Source: Streptomyces sp. NBC_00582 (GTDB taxonomy: Bacteria > Actinomycetota > Actinomycetes > Streptomycetales > Streptomycetaceae). From it: a stretch of 64,000 nt of DNA. How positions within the stretch are numbered: position 1 is the first letter of the stretch; each line of letters starts with the position of its first letter. The notes below the pieces were generated by a model. It saw nothing but the letters and a program-made list of their open reading frames with translations. It did no database searches and had not been told where the DNA came from. The position numbers were made by a program, and so were the translations under genes. The stretch is from contig NZ_CP107772.1 of assembly GCF_036345155.1 (NCBI RefSeq), positions 7,750,001-7,814,000 of the forward strand. The letters run 5' to 3'. Of the stretch, positions 1 to 8,089 are shown in pieces.

Positions 1-2
1 CC

Positions 3-377
3 GAGGGCTTCCCGTTCTCCCTCATCGAGGCCATGTCCTGCGGCCGTACGACGGTGTCGACGGACGTCGGCGGAGTGCGCGAGGCCGTCGGCGACACCGG
101 TCTGGTCGTCCCGCCGCGCGAGCCGGAGAAGCTGGCCGCGGCCGCCCTGACCCTCCTCAAGGACGACGAACAACGCCTGCGACTGGGCGAGTCGGCCCGG
201 CAGCGGGTCATCGACCGGTTCACGCTGCGCCGCTCGGTCGACCACTTCCGCACGATCTACCAGGAACTCGCGGGCCTCGACGTCTACGAGCCCACCGTCG
301 AGACGGTCACCGACTGGACCGAGGAACTCCGCGACCCGTGGTACCGGGCCGTGGCGACGGACGGGACGGACTGGTGA
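3..377 (+). CDS. GT4 glycosyltransferase, C-terminal part (PelF-like), truncated by window edge
   Basis: The reading frame is open from base 3, so the 5' part of the gene lies outside the window. The visible 124 residues are the end of a GT-B glycosyltransferase of family 4. They start at the EGFPFSLIEAMSCG segment, the usual E-x7-E nucleotide-sugar binding region, followed by a D-V-G-G-V-R-E loop and the C-terminal helix. It would transfer a sugar from a nucleotide sugar in the cytoplasm. The next gene starts inside its stop codon (GTGA), so the two are translationally coupled. The third gene of the set is a GH114-type polygalactosaminidase-like lipoprotein, the same pairing as PelF and the PelA hydrolase domain in Pel-type polysaccharide loci. 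A PelF-like role is therefore inferred from context, because the diagnostic N-terminus is not visible. Confidence 0.8.
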   Translation, partial: EGFPFSLIEAMSCGRTTVSTDVGGVREAVGDTGLVVPPREPEKLAAAALTLLKDDEQRLRLGESARQRVIDRFTLRRSVDHFRTIYQELAGLDVYEPTVETVTDWTEELRDPWYRAVATDGTDW

Positions 378-1825
378 ACCGGAAGACCACCGGCCGTCGG
401 ACGACCGCACGACCCTTCGTCCCCCGGCAGCGCACCGCGAGGACAACCCCCTCCTGGGCCGCCCCCGACCCCGTCGACCGGCTGGCCGCGGACCTCGGCG
501 ACTTCGCGGCAGCCGCCGTCCACCCGGACGAGATAGCCGCGGCCTTGGAGTCCGACGGCCTCTCCGACGACCAGATCCGCGAACGCTACGGCGTGCGCGA
601 CTCCTTCGCCCTCGCCGAGGAGCTCTACGCCCGCGTTCCGCGCCGTCACCCGGAACCCGACACCCCGCCGCACGACCCCTGGCGGGTGAGCCTGCGCGCC
701 TGTCTGCTGCGCGGGCTGGTCTTCGCCCTGCCCGGCTTGGCGTACGTCCTCGGCGCCCCGCTGCTCACCGGCCCGCCCGGCGCCCTCGGCCTGCCGCCGG
801 GCACGGTCCCGCTGCTGGCCGGCGCGCTGTTCGGCTGGACCTGGAACCAGGGCCTGTCCCACCGCGCGTACGCCTGGCTGGGCCTCGGCGACCGGCACGG
901 CGCCCGCCGCTGCCTCCTCGTCGGGGCCCCCGTCGGCGCCCTGCTCGGCGCGCTGACCGCCCTCGCCGTCGCTGGGGCCGCCGACCGGGCGGCCGTGGCC
1001 TTCGCCACCGGCCAGTCCTGCTACCTCGGCGCCTCCACCACCCTGCTCGTCCTCGGCCGCGAACGGACCCTGCTGGCCGCCCTGGCCCCGCTGACGGCGG
1101 GCGCCCTGCTCGCCCTGGCCCACCCCCTCCCGGACCCCGTGGCCCTGACCCTGCTGCTGGGCTCCCTGGCCGCGGTGATGCTGCTCGGGCTGCTCTCGGT
1201 GGCCCCCTCCGTACGGAAGCCGTCCGGCGGCGCCGGCGCACCCGGACCGATGAGCTCGCTGCCGTACGCCCTCTTCGGCCTCGGCAGCGGCGCGCTCGTC
1301 CTGTACGCGGCCCTCGGGGACGTCCTGGCGGGGGAGGAGCACAGCGCCCTGGCCGCGCCCGCCGCCGTGGCACTCACCCTCAGCATGGGCCCGGCCGAAT
1401 GGCTGCTGTACCGCTTCCGCAGCGGCAGCCTGGCCACCCTGCGCTCCACGGGCACCCCGCGCGCCTTCCGGCGGGCGACCCTGCGCACCGGCGCCGAATG
1501 CCTCGCCGCCTACCTCCTCATCCTGCTGGCGCTCGGACCGGCCGCCACGGCCCTGTGGCCGCACGCCCCCGGCCTCACCGCCGTACGCCTTGCCGATCTG
1601 CTCCTGCTGGGCGCGGTGCTGTGGACCGGGCTGCTGCTGCAGTCCTTCGGCGCGGCCCTCGGCACGGCCGCCGTCTGCTGCGCCGCCGCCCTCGCCCAGA
1701 CCCTCGCCCTGCTCACCCACCTCACCGACCCGCACGGGGCGGCCCTTACGGTGTACGCAACGGCGGCCGCCGTCCAGGCGCTGCTGGTCCGCACACTCCT
1801 GGGAAGAGCGACGGCCCACCGATGA
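374..1825 (+). CDS. Polytopic membrane protein of putative exopolysaccharide locus
   Basis: A 483-residue protein starting at GTG 374, which overlaps the stop of the upstream glycosyltransferase; an in-frame start at 338 would overlap it more and is less likely. Residues 1-105 are soluble and basic/acidic, with a D-D-Q-I-R-E-R-Y-G-V helix. The rest is very rich in Leu, Ala and Gly, with about ten to twelve hydrophobic segments. It lies between a glycosyltransferase and a secreted glycoside hydrolase and overlaps both by 4 bp, so a role in polysaccharide export or membrane assembly (the place occupied by PelG in Pel operons) is plausible. I do not see convincing PelG sequence motifs, so the function is left open. 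Confidence 0.75.
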   Translation: MNRKTTGRRTTARPFVPRQRTARTTPSWAAPDPVDRLAADLGDFAAAAVHPDEIAAALESDGLSDDQIRERYGVRDSFALAEELYARVPRRHPEPDTPPHDPWRVSLRACLLRGLVFALPGLAYVLGAPLLTGPPGALGLPPGTVPLLAGALFGWTWNQGLSHRAYAWLGLGDRHGARRCLLVGAPVGALLGALTALAVAGAADRAAVAFATGQSCYLGASTTLLVLGRERTLLAALAPLTAGALLALAHPLPDPVALTLLLGSLAAVMLLGLLSVAPSVRKPSGGAGAPGPMSSLPYALFGLGSGALVLYAALGDVLAGEEHSALAAPAAVALTLSMGPAEWLLYRFRSGSLATLRSTGTPRAFRRATLRTGAECLAAYLLILLALGPAATALWPHAPGLTAVRLADLLLLGAVLWTGLLLQSFGAALGTAAVCCAAALAQTLALLTHLTDPHGAALTVYATAAAVQALLVRTLLGRATAHR

Positions 1826-2661
1826 CACCGCGATCCCTCCTCGCGACCGCGACCGCGACCGCGTCCGCGTCGCTGCTCCTGCTGCTGACGGGCTGCACCG
1901 CGGCCTCCGACGGCGACACCGACCGGGGCGGAGAACCCGCCGCCGGCGGTACGGCCGCGGGGAAGCGCTGGCAGCCCCGGCCGGGCACCGACTGGCAGTG
2001 GCAGCTCAGCGGCAGACTGGACACCTCCGTGGACGTCCCGGTGTACGACATCGACGGCTTCGACCACACGAGGAAGACCGTCGCGGCGCTGCACGCCGAC
2101 GGCCGCAAGGTCATCTGCTACCTGTCCACCGGCGCCTGGGAGGACTGGCGTCCCGACGCCGACGACTTCCCTAAGGCGGTGATCGGCGAGGGCAACGGCT
2201 GGAAGGGCGAGCGCTGGCTCGACATCCGCGCGGTGGACGTCCTCGAACCCCTGATGGCGGCCCGGCTCGACATGTGCCGGGACAAGGGCTTCGACGCCGT
2301 CGAGCCGGACAACATGGACGGCTACAAGAACACCACCGGCTTCCCGCTGAAGGCGGCCGACCAGCTCCGCTACAACCGGCTGATCGCCCGCCTCGCGCAC
2401 GATCGGGGCATGTCCGTCGGCCTGAAGAACGACCTCGACCAGATTCCGGCGCTGGTCGACGACTTCGACTTCGCGGTCAACGAGCAGTGCGCCCAGTACG
2501 ACGAGTGCGCGGACATGACGCCGTTCATCGACGCGGACAAGGCGGTCTTCCATGTCGAGTACGAGCTGCCGACGAGTGAGTTCTGCGGCGACTCCAAGCG
2601 GCTGAAGCTCAGTTCACTGCTGAAGAAGTACGAACTGGGGGTGTGGCGGGAGGCCTGCTGA
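1822..2661 (+). CDS. Endo-alpha-1,4-polygalactosaminidase-like lipoprotein (GH114)
   Basis: A 279-residue protein. ATG 1822 overlaps the stop of the preceding gene (ATGA). It has a lipoprotein signal peptide with lipobox LLTGC near residue 22, so it should be anchored outside the membrane. The mature part resembles the TM1410/GH114 barrel: Y-D-I-D-G-F-D, K-V-I-C-Y-L-S-T-G-A-W-E-D-W, W-L-D-I-R, the acidic F-D-A-V-E-P-D-N-M-D segment expected in the active site, and a late N-E-Q-C-A-Q-Y-D-E-C pair. Family members cleave alpha-1,4-linked galactosamine polymers. Together with the upstream glycosyltransferase and membrane protein it probably processes a polysaccharide made by the same operon. The family call is strong; the substrate is inferred. 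Confidence 0.88.
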   Translation: MTPRSLLATATATASASLLLLLTGCTAASDGDTDRGGEPAAGGTAAGKRWQPRPGTDWQWQLSGRLDTSVDVPVYDIDGFDHTRKTVAALHADGRKVICYLSTGAWEDWRPDADDFPKAVIGEGNGWKGERWLDIRAVDVLEPLMAARLDMCRDKGFDAVEPDNMDGYKNTTGFPLKAADQLRYNRLIARLAHDRGMSVGLKNDLDQIPALVDDFDFAVNEQCAQYDECADMTPFIDADKAVFHVEYELPTSEFCGDSKRLKLSSLLKKYELGVWREAC

Positions 2662-2693
2662 GCGCCGTGGTCGCGTGCGGCGTCGTGGCGGAC

Positions 2694-2726
2694 GGTCGCG
2701 CAGTGCCCCGCGCCCCTTCGGGGCGC
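2694..2726 (+). repeat. Dispersed intergenic repeat, copy A
   Basis: Matches the core GTCGCGCAGTTCCCCGCGCC family with one base change (GTGCC for TTCCC). Here it is followed by a cccc-ttc-gggg hairpin. It lies between the convergent GH114 and cobS genes, where it could also act as a bidirectional terminator. Other copies are at 4401, 9031, 30141, 31581 (inverted), 36288 (inverted) and 62362 (inverted), with a degraded one at 59350. Confidence 0.8.
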
Positions 2727-2729
2727 TGG

Positions 2730-3512
2730 TCAGCCGCCCACGGTCAGGGCCACCAGCGCTGCCGTCGCCGCCGTCTCCGCCACGCCGCCGAAGACGTCCC
2801 CCGTCACTCCGCCGAAGCGGCGCGTGCAGTGGCGCAGCAGGAGCTCGGCGGCGACCAGGGCGGCGAGCAGGGCCAGGGGGGTGCGGACGGTGTCGTAGGT
2901 GCCGGACAGCGCGCCGCAGGCCGCCGCGGCGGCCGTGAACGCGGCGGTCACCGTCAGCGCGGCAGGTGCCGGGACGGTGCCCGCGACCGCCGCGCCCAGG
3001 CCCTCCGGGCGGGCCGGGGGGACACCCGCGCGGGCCGCCAGGGTGAGCGCCAGACGGGCCGCCACCGCCGAGACGACGGCGGCGAGGGCACCCCGCGCCC
3101 ATGAGTCGTCGTACAGCCGCGCCAGCGCCGCGACCTGGGCGAGCAGCACGAACACGAGCGTGAGCACCCCGAACGGTCCGATGTCCGACTGCTTCATGAT
3201 CCGCAGGGCGTCCTCGGCGGGCTTGCCGCTGCCCAGACCGTCCGCCGTGTCGGCGAGCCCGTCGAGGTGCAGCCCACGGGTGAGGACGGCCGGTACGGCG
3301 GCGGAGGCGACGGCGGCGAGCAACGGGCCCGTGCCGAGGAAGAGCAGCAGCCCACCGAGGGTCGCCGCGCAGCCCCCGACGACCAGCCCCACCACGGGCG
3401 CGCACAGCATGCCGCCGCGTGCGGCCTCCCGGTCCCAGCGGTTCACCCTTACGGGGAGCACGGTGAGGGTGCCGAAGGCGAAGCGGAGGCCGTGGAGCGG
3501 GGGCGCGGTCAT
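2730..3512 (-). CDS. cobS: Adenosylcobinamide-GDP ribazoletransferase (cobalamin synthase)
   Basis: A 260-residue membrane protein (262 if the GTG at 3518 is used; I prefer the ATG at 3512). CobS joins adenosylcobinamide-GDP with alpha-ribazole (or its phosphate) in the last steps of cobalamin synthesis at the membrane. The N-terminus reads L-R-F-A-F-G-T-L-T-V-L-P-V, and the typical H-L-D-G-L-A-D-T-A-D-G-L acidic motif is at about residues 83-94, with K-Q-S-D-I-G-P-F-G after it. These are the conserved CobS signatures. Five to seven Ala/Val-rich segments span the membrane. Two partner enzymes, CobT and CobU, are encoded nearby on the same strand, separated by unrelated genes. Confidence 0.95.
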   Translation of the reverse strand: MTAPPLHGLRFAFGTLTVLPVRVNRWDREAARGGMLCAPVVGLVVGGCAATLGGLLLFLGTGPLLAAVASAAVPAVLTRGLHLDGLADTADGLGSGKPAEDALRIMKQSDIGPFGVLTLVFVLLAQVAALARLYDDSWARGALAAVVSAVAARLALTLAARAGVPPARPEGLGAAVAGTVPAPAALTVTAAFTAAAAACGALSGTYDTVRTPLALLAALVAAELLLRHCTRRFGGVTGDVFGGVAETAATAALVALTVGG

Positions 3513-3585
3513 GGACACGGCGGCAGACTAGCCCGGACGCCCCTCCCACGAGGCAGCGCACCCCACCGCCCGTGACACTGGGGAC

Positions 3586-4344
3586 ATGGGCGAATGGCTG
3601 CAGCGCAACATCGTCGAGCCGGGGAAACTGCCCCTGCTCCTCGCGTTGACCGCGTTCGTCCTCACCTTCCTGATCACCCGGGTGATCACCCGCATGATCC
3701 GGGCGGGAAAGGGGCCCTTCGGCAACATCAGCTCCGGAGGCGTGCACATCCACCATGTCGTGCCCGGGGTCGTGCTGATCGTCGCGGGCGGCTTCGGCGC
3801 GGTGGCGAGCGGGGCGCGCGGGTTCGGCTCCGGGGTCTTCGCGGTGGTCTTCGGCATCGGGGCGGGGCTCGTCCTCGACGAGTTCGCGCTGATCCTGCAT
3901 CTCGACGACGTGTACTGGACGGAGGCCGGGCGCAAGAGCGTGGAGGCGGTCGTGCTGACGGCCGCGCTCGGGGGACTGCTGCTGGTGGGGTCGGCGCCGT
4001 TCGGGGTCAACGACATGAGCGACGCGGAGCTTCAGGACCGGGGGACCGTGCTGGCGACCGTCGCCGTGAACTTCCTGCTGTCGATGGCCGTGCTGTTCAA
4101 GGGCAAGATCAAGATGGCGGTGTTCAGCGTGTTCATCCCGTTCATCGGGTTGGTCGGGCTGGTGCGGCTGGCCCGGCCGGGGTCTCCCTGGGCGCGGCGG
4201 TTCTACCGGCGGCGGCCGCGGGCTCGCGCCCGGGCGATCCTGCGGGCGTATCGGCACGACCGGCGGTGGGTGGGGCCGGGGCGGGTGCTGGGGGACTGGC
4301 TCGGGGGCAAGACGGACGCGGAGCTTTCCCGCAAGGGCGCCTAG
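3586..4344 (+). CDS. Conserved integral membrane protein, unknown function
   Basis: A 252-residue protein with start ATG 3586. About five hydrophobic stretches lie at roughly residues 15-38, 55-80, 83-100, 120-138 and 155-190, and the tail of about 60 residues is strongly basic and cytoplasmic (many R-R pairs). A histidine cluster, V-H-I-H-H-V-V-P-G, sits at about residues 53-61, and an acidic L-D-E-F-A-L-I-L-H-L-D-D pair of motifs follows at about 103-115. These could bind a metal or a lipid headgroup. I do not recognise a named family. Its 3' end overlaps by 4 bp the 3' end of the convergent gene on the other strand. Confidence 0.75.
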   Translation: MGEWLQRNIVEPGKLPLLLALTAFVLTFLITRVITRMIRAGKGPFGNISSGGVHIHHVVPGVVLIVAGGFGAVASGARGFGSGVFAVVFGIGAGLVLDEFALILHLDDVYWTEAGRKSVEAVVLTAALGGLLLVGSAPFGVNDMSDAELQDRGTVLATVAVNFLLSMAVLFKGKIKMAVFSVFIPFIGLVGLVRLARPGSPWARRFYRRRPRARARAILRAYRHDRRWVGPGRVLGDWLGGKTDAELSRKGA

Positions 4345-5069
4345 TGGGGGTGGGTGCGGGTGGTGTTCGGCGGGTGCGGGTGCGGGTGCGGGTGCGTCGT
4401 GGCTGGTCGCGCAGTTCCCCGCGCCCCCAGGGTTGGCTGCCCTGAGCGCCTGTGGAAAGCGCACAGCAGAGCTACCGCCGCCATCGCCGCCAAGTGCTCC
4501 TTGCCCGCGAGGTTGTTCTTCAGGGCGACCTCCAGGACCATCGTCGCGACCACCGCCGCCGTCGTCGCGTACGCGCGGTAGCGCCGGCCCAGGTACACCG
4601 CCAGGCCCACCACCGCCGCCGACGGGCCCGTGTCGACCACCTGGGCGTCGGTGAGGGGGAGGGCGTTCAGGGCGATGGCGGCGCGGGCGTACAGGGTGCC
4701 GGCGAGGGTCGCGGCGTAGGCCACGGTCAGGGTGCGCCGCCGGCCCAGGCAGATCTCCGCGATGCCGAACACCAGCAGGATCTGGGCGAGGGCGCCCCAG
4801 ACCGGCAGATCCAGGGCCGGGACGAACAGGGAGAGCGGGGTGCGCAGGAGGGCGAGCCACAGGGGGTCCTCGGCCCGGACCGCGCCCAGGTTCTGCACCG
4901 GGCGGTAGCCCCAGGACTGGTTCTGCACGAGCTGCAGGGCCGACGTCAGGCCCACCGCCGCCAGGGTCATCGGCACCGCGCGCCACCGCCGCCGCACCAG
5001 GGGCCCGCGCACGGCCGTGTACAGCGGTCCCCACTCGGCGCGGGCCCGGCGCGTGACGCGAGGACTCAC
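4341..5069 (-). CDS. Multi-pass membrane protein, possibly rhomboid-like, with repeat-derived C-terminus
   Basis: A 242-residue protein. Start GTG 5069 overlaps the stop of the upstream lysyltransferase-like gene (GTGA), so the two form an operon. About five to six transmembrane segments are visible, and a T-G-P-S-A-A-V-V-G-L segment faintly recalls the rhomboid serine loop. The full catalytic Ser-His arrangement is not evident, so it may be a rhomboid-fold pseudoprotease or an unrelated partner. The last 35 residues (...L-G-A-R-G-T-A-R-P then alternating H-P) are encoded by a dispersed intergenic repeat plus a GGGTGC microsatellite. The native C-terminus was therefore probably replaced or extended by repeat DNA. 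Confidence 0.65.
   Translation of the reverse strand: MSPRVTRRARAEWGPLYTAVRGPLVRRRWRAVPMTLAAVGLTSALQLVQNQSWGYRPVQNLGAVRAEDPLWLALLRTPLSLFVPALDLPVWGALAQILLVFGIAEICLGRRRTLTVAYAATLAGTLYARAAIALNALPLTDAQVVDTGPSAAVVGLAVYLGRRYRAYATTAAVVATMVLEVALKNNLAGKEHLAAMAAVALLCAFHRRSGQPTLGARGTARPATTHPHPHPHPPNTTRTHPH
4401..4432 (+). repeat. Dispersed intergenic repeat, copy B (inside a coding 3' end)
   Basis: Exact core GTCGCGCAGTTCCCCGCGCC, preceded by a run of GGGTGC units at about 4373-4397. Unlike the other copies it lies within an open reading frame, the 3' end of the minus-strand membrane protein ending at 4341, where it is translated as G-A-R-G-T-A-R-P-A. Confidence 0.8.
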
Positions 5070-6748
5070 CACTTCGGCAGCCCCGGTGTCTCCAGGAAGC
5101 CCTCCGCCCGTGCCGAGGCGAGGGCGATGCGGGGAAGGTCCGCGCTCTTCTCGAAGAGGAGGAACCTGGGCTCCCAGATGGGCCGGTACTTGGCGTTGGC
5201 GCGGTACAGGGACTCGATCTGCCACCAGCGCGAGAAGAAGCTCAGCAGGGAGCGCCACAGCCTGAGCACCGGGCCGGCGCCCAGCCGCGCGCCCCGTTCG
5301 AAGACCGAGCGGAACATGGCGAAGTTCAGGGAGACCTGCGTGATCCGGATCTCCGACGCGCGCCGGAGGAGTTCGATCACCATGAACTCCATCAGGCCGT
5401 TGTCGGAGTCCCGGTCGCGTCGCATCAGGTCGAGGGAGAGCCCCCGCGGGCCCCAGGGCACGAAGGACAGCAGCGCGCGCAGGTCACCCTGGGCGTCCGT
5501 GCACTCCAGCATCACACAGCGGCCGTCCTGCGGGTCCCCCAGCCGGCCCAGCGCCATGCTGAACCCGCGCTCGGTGGCCCCGTCCCGCCAGTCGTCGGCG
5601 CGGCGCACGAGATGCGCCAGCTCCTCGGGCGGGATGTCCTCGTGCCGCCGTACCCGCACGGTGTACCCGGCCCGGCGGACCCGGTTGTACGCCTGGCGGA
5701 CCGTCCGCATGGCCCGGCCCTCCAGGGTGAACTCGGCGACCTCGACGATCGCCTCGTCCCCGAGTTCGAGGGCGTCCAGGCCGTGCCGGGCGTACACGGT
5801 CCCGGCCTCCTCGCTCGCGCCCATCACGGCCGGGATCCACCCGTGCGCCCGCGCCTCGGCGAGCCACGGCTCGATCGCCCCCGGCCACGCCTCCGGGTCC
5901 CCGAGCGGATCCCCGGACGCCAGCGACACCCCGCCGACCACCCGGTAGGCGACGGCCGCCTTCCCGGTCGGCGACCAGCGCACGCTCTTCTCCCGGCGCA
6001 GCGCGAAGTACCCGAGGGAGTCCCGCTCGCCGTGCCGGTCGAGCAGTTCCCGCAGCCGCTTCTCGTCGTCCGCGGTGAGCGGGTCCACCGCCCGCCGGGA
6101 GCGGAAGGCCGCGTACAGGACACCGAGGACGAGAGCCGTGCTCAGCACGTTCACGGTGACGTCGACCCAGTTCGGCGGGGCGATGCCGGGGGAGCGGAAG
6201 TCGGAGATGGAGACCAGGCGGAGGGTTCCGTAGCGCCAGCACTCGGCGAACGTGGAGCGGCCGGGGGCCTGGTCGGTCGCCGTCACCAGCAGGGCGGCGA
6301 GCAGCGACGAGACGAGCAGCCCCGCGGCGGCGACGGTCGCGGCGAGCCGGGGGTTGGCCCGGTCGCCCTTGGCGTAGAACTCCCGCCGCCCGAGCAGCAG
6401 CGCGCCCACGAAGGCGGCGGTCAGGGCCAGCGACACCCAGTTCTGCGGATGCCGGCGGATCTCCGGGAACACCATGGCGAAGGCCAGCAGTGCGAGGAAC
6501 GCCCCGCCGAGCCCGAGGTTGAGGATCCACGCGGCGCGCTTGCGGCGCCGCATGGTGATCGCCAGGAACGCCGTGAACACCCCGGAGGCGAAGCCCGCGG
6601 TCAGCAGATACGGCGTGAACAGGTCCTCCTGGTTGTGCCGTCGCACGTCCTGCCCCAGGGAAACCCACACCGCGCTGAGGAAGTTGACGAAGGCGACGGC
6701 ACGCAGATACCAGACGGCGAAGCCGGCGGCGAAACGGGCGTTTCCCAT
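5066..6748 (-). CDS. Phosphatidylglycerol lysyltransferase-like protein (DUF2156, MprF C-terminal type)
   Basis: A 560-residue protein starting at ATG 6748. The N-terminal 200 residues hold about six transmembrane helices. From about residue 220 onward is a soluble DUF2156 domain of dual GNAT fold, recognisable from L-L-D-R-H-G-x-R-D-S-L-G-Y-F-A-L, S-G-D-P-L-G-D-P, the R-x-A-Y-N-R-V-R-R segment and the late L-N-F-A-M-F-R-S-V-F-E-R-G with Y-R-A-N-A-K-Y-R-P-I-W-E-P-R. Homologues move lysine (or another amino acid) from charged tRNA onto phosphatidylglycerol, reducing surface negative charge. No LysRS domain is fused, unlike mycobacterial LysX. It is coupled to the downstream membrane protein by a GTGA overlap. 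The amino acid and lipid specificity are inferred. Confidence 0.85.
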   Translation of the reverse strand: MGNARFAAGFAVWYLRAVAFVNFLSAVWVSLGQDVRRHNQEDLFTPYLLTAGFASGVFTAFLAITMRRRKRAAWILNLGLGGAFLALLAFAMVFPEIRRHPQNWVSLALTAAFVGALLLGRREFYAKGDRANPRLAATVAAAGLLVSSLLAALLVTATDQAPGRSTFAECWRYGTLRLVSISDFRSPGIAPPNWVDVTVNVLSTALVLGVLYAAFRSRRAVDPLTADDEKRLRELLDRHGERDSLGYFALRREKSVRWSPTGKAAVAYRVVGGVSLASGDPLGDPEAWPGAIEPWLAEARAHGWIPAVMGASEEAGTVYARHGLDALELGDEAIVEVAEFTLEGRAMRTVRQAYNRVRRAGYTVRVRRHEDIPPEELAHLVRRADDWRDGATERGFSMALGRLGDPQDGRCVMLECTDAQGDLRALLSFVPWGPRGLSLDLMRRDRDSDNGLMEFMVIELLRRASEIRITQVSLNFAMFRSVFERGARLGAGPVLRLWRSLLSFFSRWWQIESLYRANAKYRPIWEPRFLLFEKSADLPRIALASARAEGFLETPGLPKW

Positions 6749-6837
6749 GGGAGGGGATGATATGTCCCATTTTCCGCCGTGACGGTGCTAAGCCACGACG
6801 GCGCAGCCCGGCAGGTGCCGGACCGGCCGCCGCCGGC

Positions 6838-7935
6838 TCACTCCTTCTCGGTCTCCTTCTCGGGCTCCCCCTCGGAGACCTCGGCCTTCTCCGGCCGCTC
6901 CGGCAGTTCGGCGGCCAGTGCCGCCGCGGCCAGCACCAGCGGCAGCGCCAGCAGCGCCCCCGCGCCCTCCCCGACCTTCACGCCCTGGTCGAGCAGCGGC
7001 TCCAGCGCCATCCGGTCCAGCGCCTTCGCCTGCCCCGGCTCACCGCTCTTGCTCGCCGCCAGCCACCAGTCCGGCGCCCGGAACGCGATCCGCTGCCCCA
7101 CGAGCGCGCACGCGGCCGACACGACCCCGTCCAGCACGACCGGCAGCTTCCGTACCGCGCACTGGAGCAGAAAGCCCGTCATCGCGGCGAGGTCCGCCCC
7201 GCCCACGGTCGCCAGCAGCTGGAGCTGCTCCCCGAGCACCGGCCGCGCCCGCCGCAGCGCGTCCCGGATGGCCGCGCACTTGCGCATCCACGCCAGGTCG
7301 TCGATGCCCTCGCCGCCCCGCCCGGTCACCACGGAGGCGTCGGTCCCGCACAGTGCGGCGACCAGCACCCCGGCCGCCGTGGTCCCGCCCACGCTCACAT
7401 CGCCGAGGACCACCAGATCCGTACCGGAGTCGGCCTCCTCGTCCGCGACCGCCACGCCCGCCCGGAAGGCCGCCTCGGCCTCCTCCACCGTCAGCGCGTC
7501 CTCGATGTCGATCCGGCCGCTGCCGCGCCGCACCCGGTGCCGTACGACGTCCTCCGGGAACGCGTCCGGCTCGCAGTCCAGCGCCATGTCCACGATCCGC
7601 ACGGGCACGTCGAGACGCCGGGCGAGCACCGAGACCGGCCGGCCGCCCTCCAGGATCTCCCGCACCAGCTCCGCGGCGGTGCCCGCCGGCCGGGCCGAGA
7701 CGCCGAGCTCGGCGACACCGTGGTCGCCGGCGAACAGCACCACCCGCGGCCGTACGACCGGACGCACGGGCACCGAACCCTGCGCCGCCGCCAGCCACTC
7801 ACCCAGGTCGTCCAGGCGCCCCAGCGATCCGGGCGGCACGATCTGACGTTCCCGGCGGGCCTCCGCGTCGCGGCGGACTCCGCCGTCGGGGCGCTCGATC
7901 AGATCGGTGAAGTCGTCGAGATTAAGCGAGCTCAT
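6838..7935 (-). CDS. cobT: Nicotinate-nucleotide--dimethylbenzimidazole phosphoribosyltransferase
   Basis: A 365-residue protein with start ATG 7935 (M-S-S-L-N-L-D-D-F). The frame runs upstream to 8208 but overlaps the divergent methyltransferase and has no family-like sequence there. CobT makes alpha-ribazole phosphate from nicotinate mononucleotide and dimethylbenzimidazole. Signatures visible are P-P-G-S-L-G-R-L-D (about 35-43), F-A-G-D-H-G-V-A (about 75-82), G-D-V-S-V-G-G-T-T (about 186) and the glycine-rich A-T-V-G-G-A-D-L-A-A-M-T-G-F segment near residue 245. The C-terminus is a Glu/Lys tail. It sits between the lysyltransferase-like gene and a divergent methyltransferase, with cobS and cobU nearby on the same strand. 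Confidence 0.95.
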   Translation of the reverse strand: MSSLNLDDFTDLIERPDGGVRRDAEARRERQIVPPGSLGRLDDLGEWLAAAQGSVPVRPVVRPRVVLFAGDHGVAELGVSARPAGTAAELVREILEGGRPVSVLARRLDVPVRIVDMALDCEPDAFPEDVVRHRVRRGSGRIDIEDALTVEEAEAAFRAGVAVADEEADSGTDLVVLGDVSVGGTTAAGVLVAALCGTDASVVTGRGGEGIDDLAWMRKCAAIRDALRRARPVLGEQLQLLATVGGADLAAMTGFLLQCAVRKLPVVLDGVVSAACALVGQRIAFRAPDWWLAASKSGEPGQAKALDRMALEPLLDQGVKVGEGAGALLALPLVLAAAALAAELPERPEKAEVSEGEPEKETEKE

Positions 7936-8089
7936 TCGCCGAACAGTACCGGCACCGGGCGACCGGTCCGGCGGCACATGGGCACCCCACAGGCGCGACG
8001 TCTTTGCACCCAAGATCGGTATCCCATACGTTCCGTTTTGCTGCGGAATGTCGTAGCGCTCGTGTTCTGCCCTCCCCCCGGAGCCGCTC

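Noticed and set aside
374..1825. Firm assignment of the membrane protein as PelG
   Set aside because: Only its position suggests it; no PelG motif could be recognised.
284..1828. Long open frame on the minus strand opposite the glycosyltransferase and membrane protein genes
   Set aside because: Composition is low-complexity Gly/Arg/Gln-rich, as expected for the complement of high-GC coding DNA, and the plus strand has coherent coupled genes.
2614..5034. An 806-aa minus-strand frame across cobS and two membrane protein genes
   Set aside because: Arg/Pro/Gly-rich shadow translation; cobS and the 4341-5069 gene on the same strand in other frames have recognisable family sequence.
4341..5069. 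Active rhomboid protease call
   Set aside because: The G-x-S-x and partner His motifs are not clearly present, in contrast to the true rhomboid at 45396-46136.
7936..8089. Cobalamin riboswitch near the cob genes
   Set aside because: No B12-box-like sequence is visible upstream of cobT, cobU or cobS.
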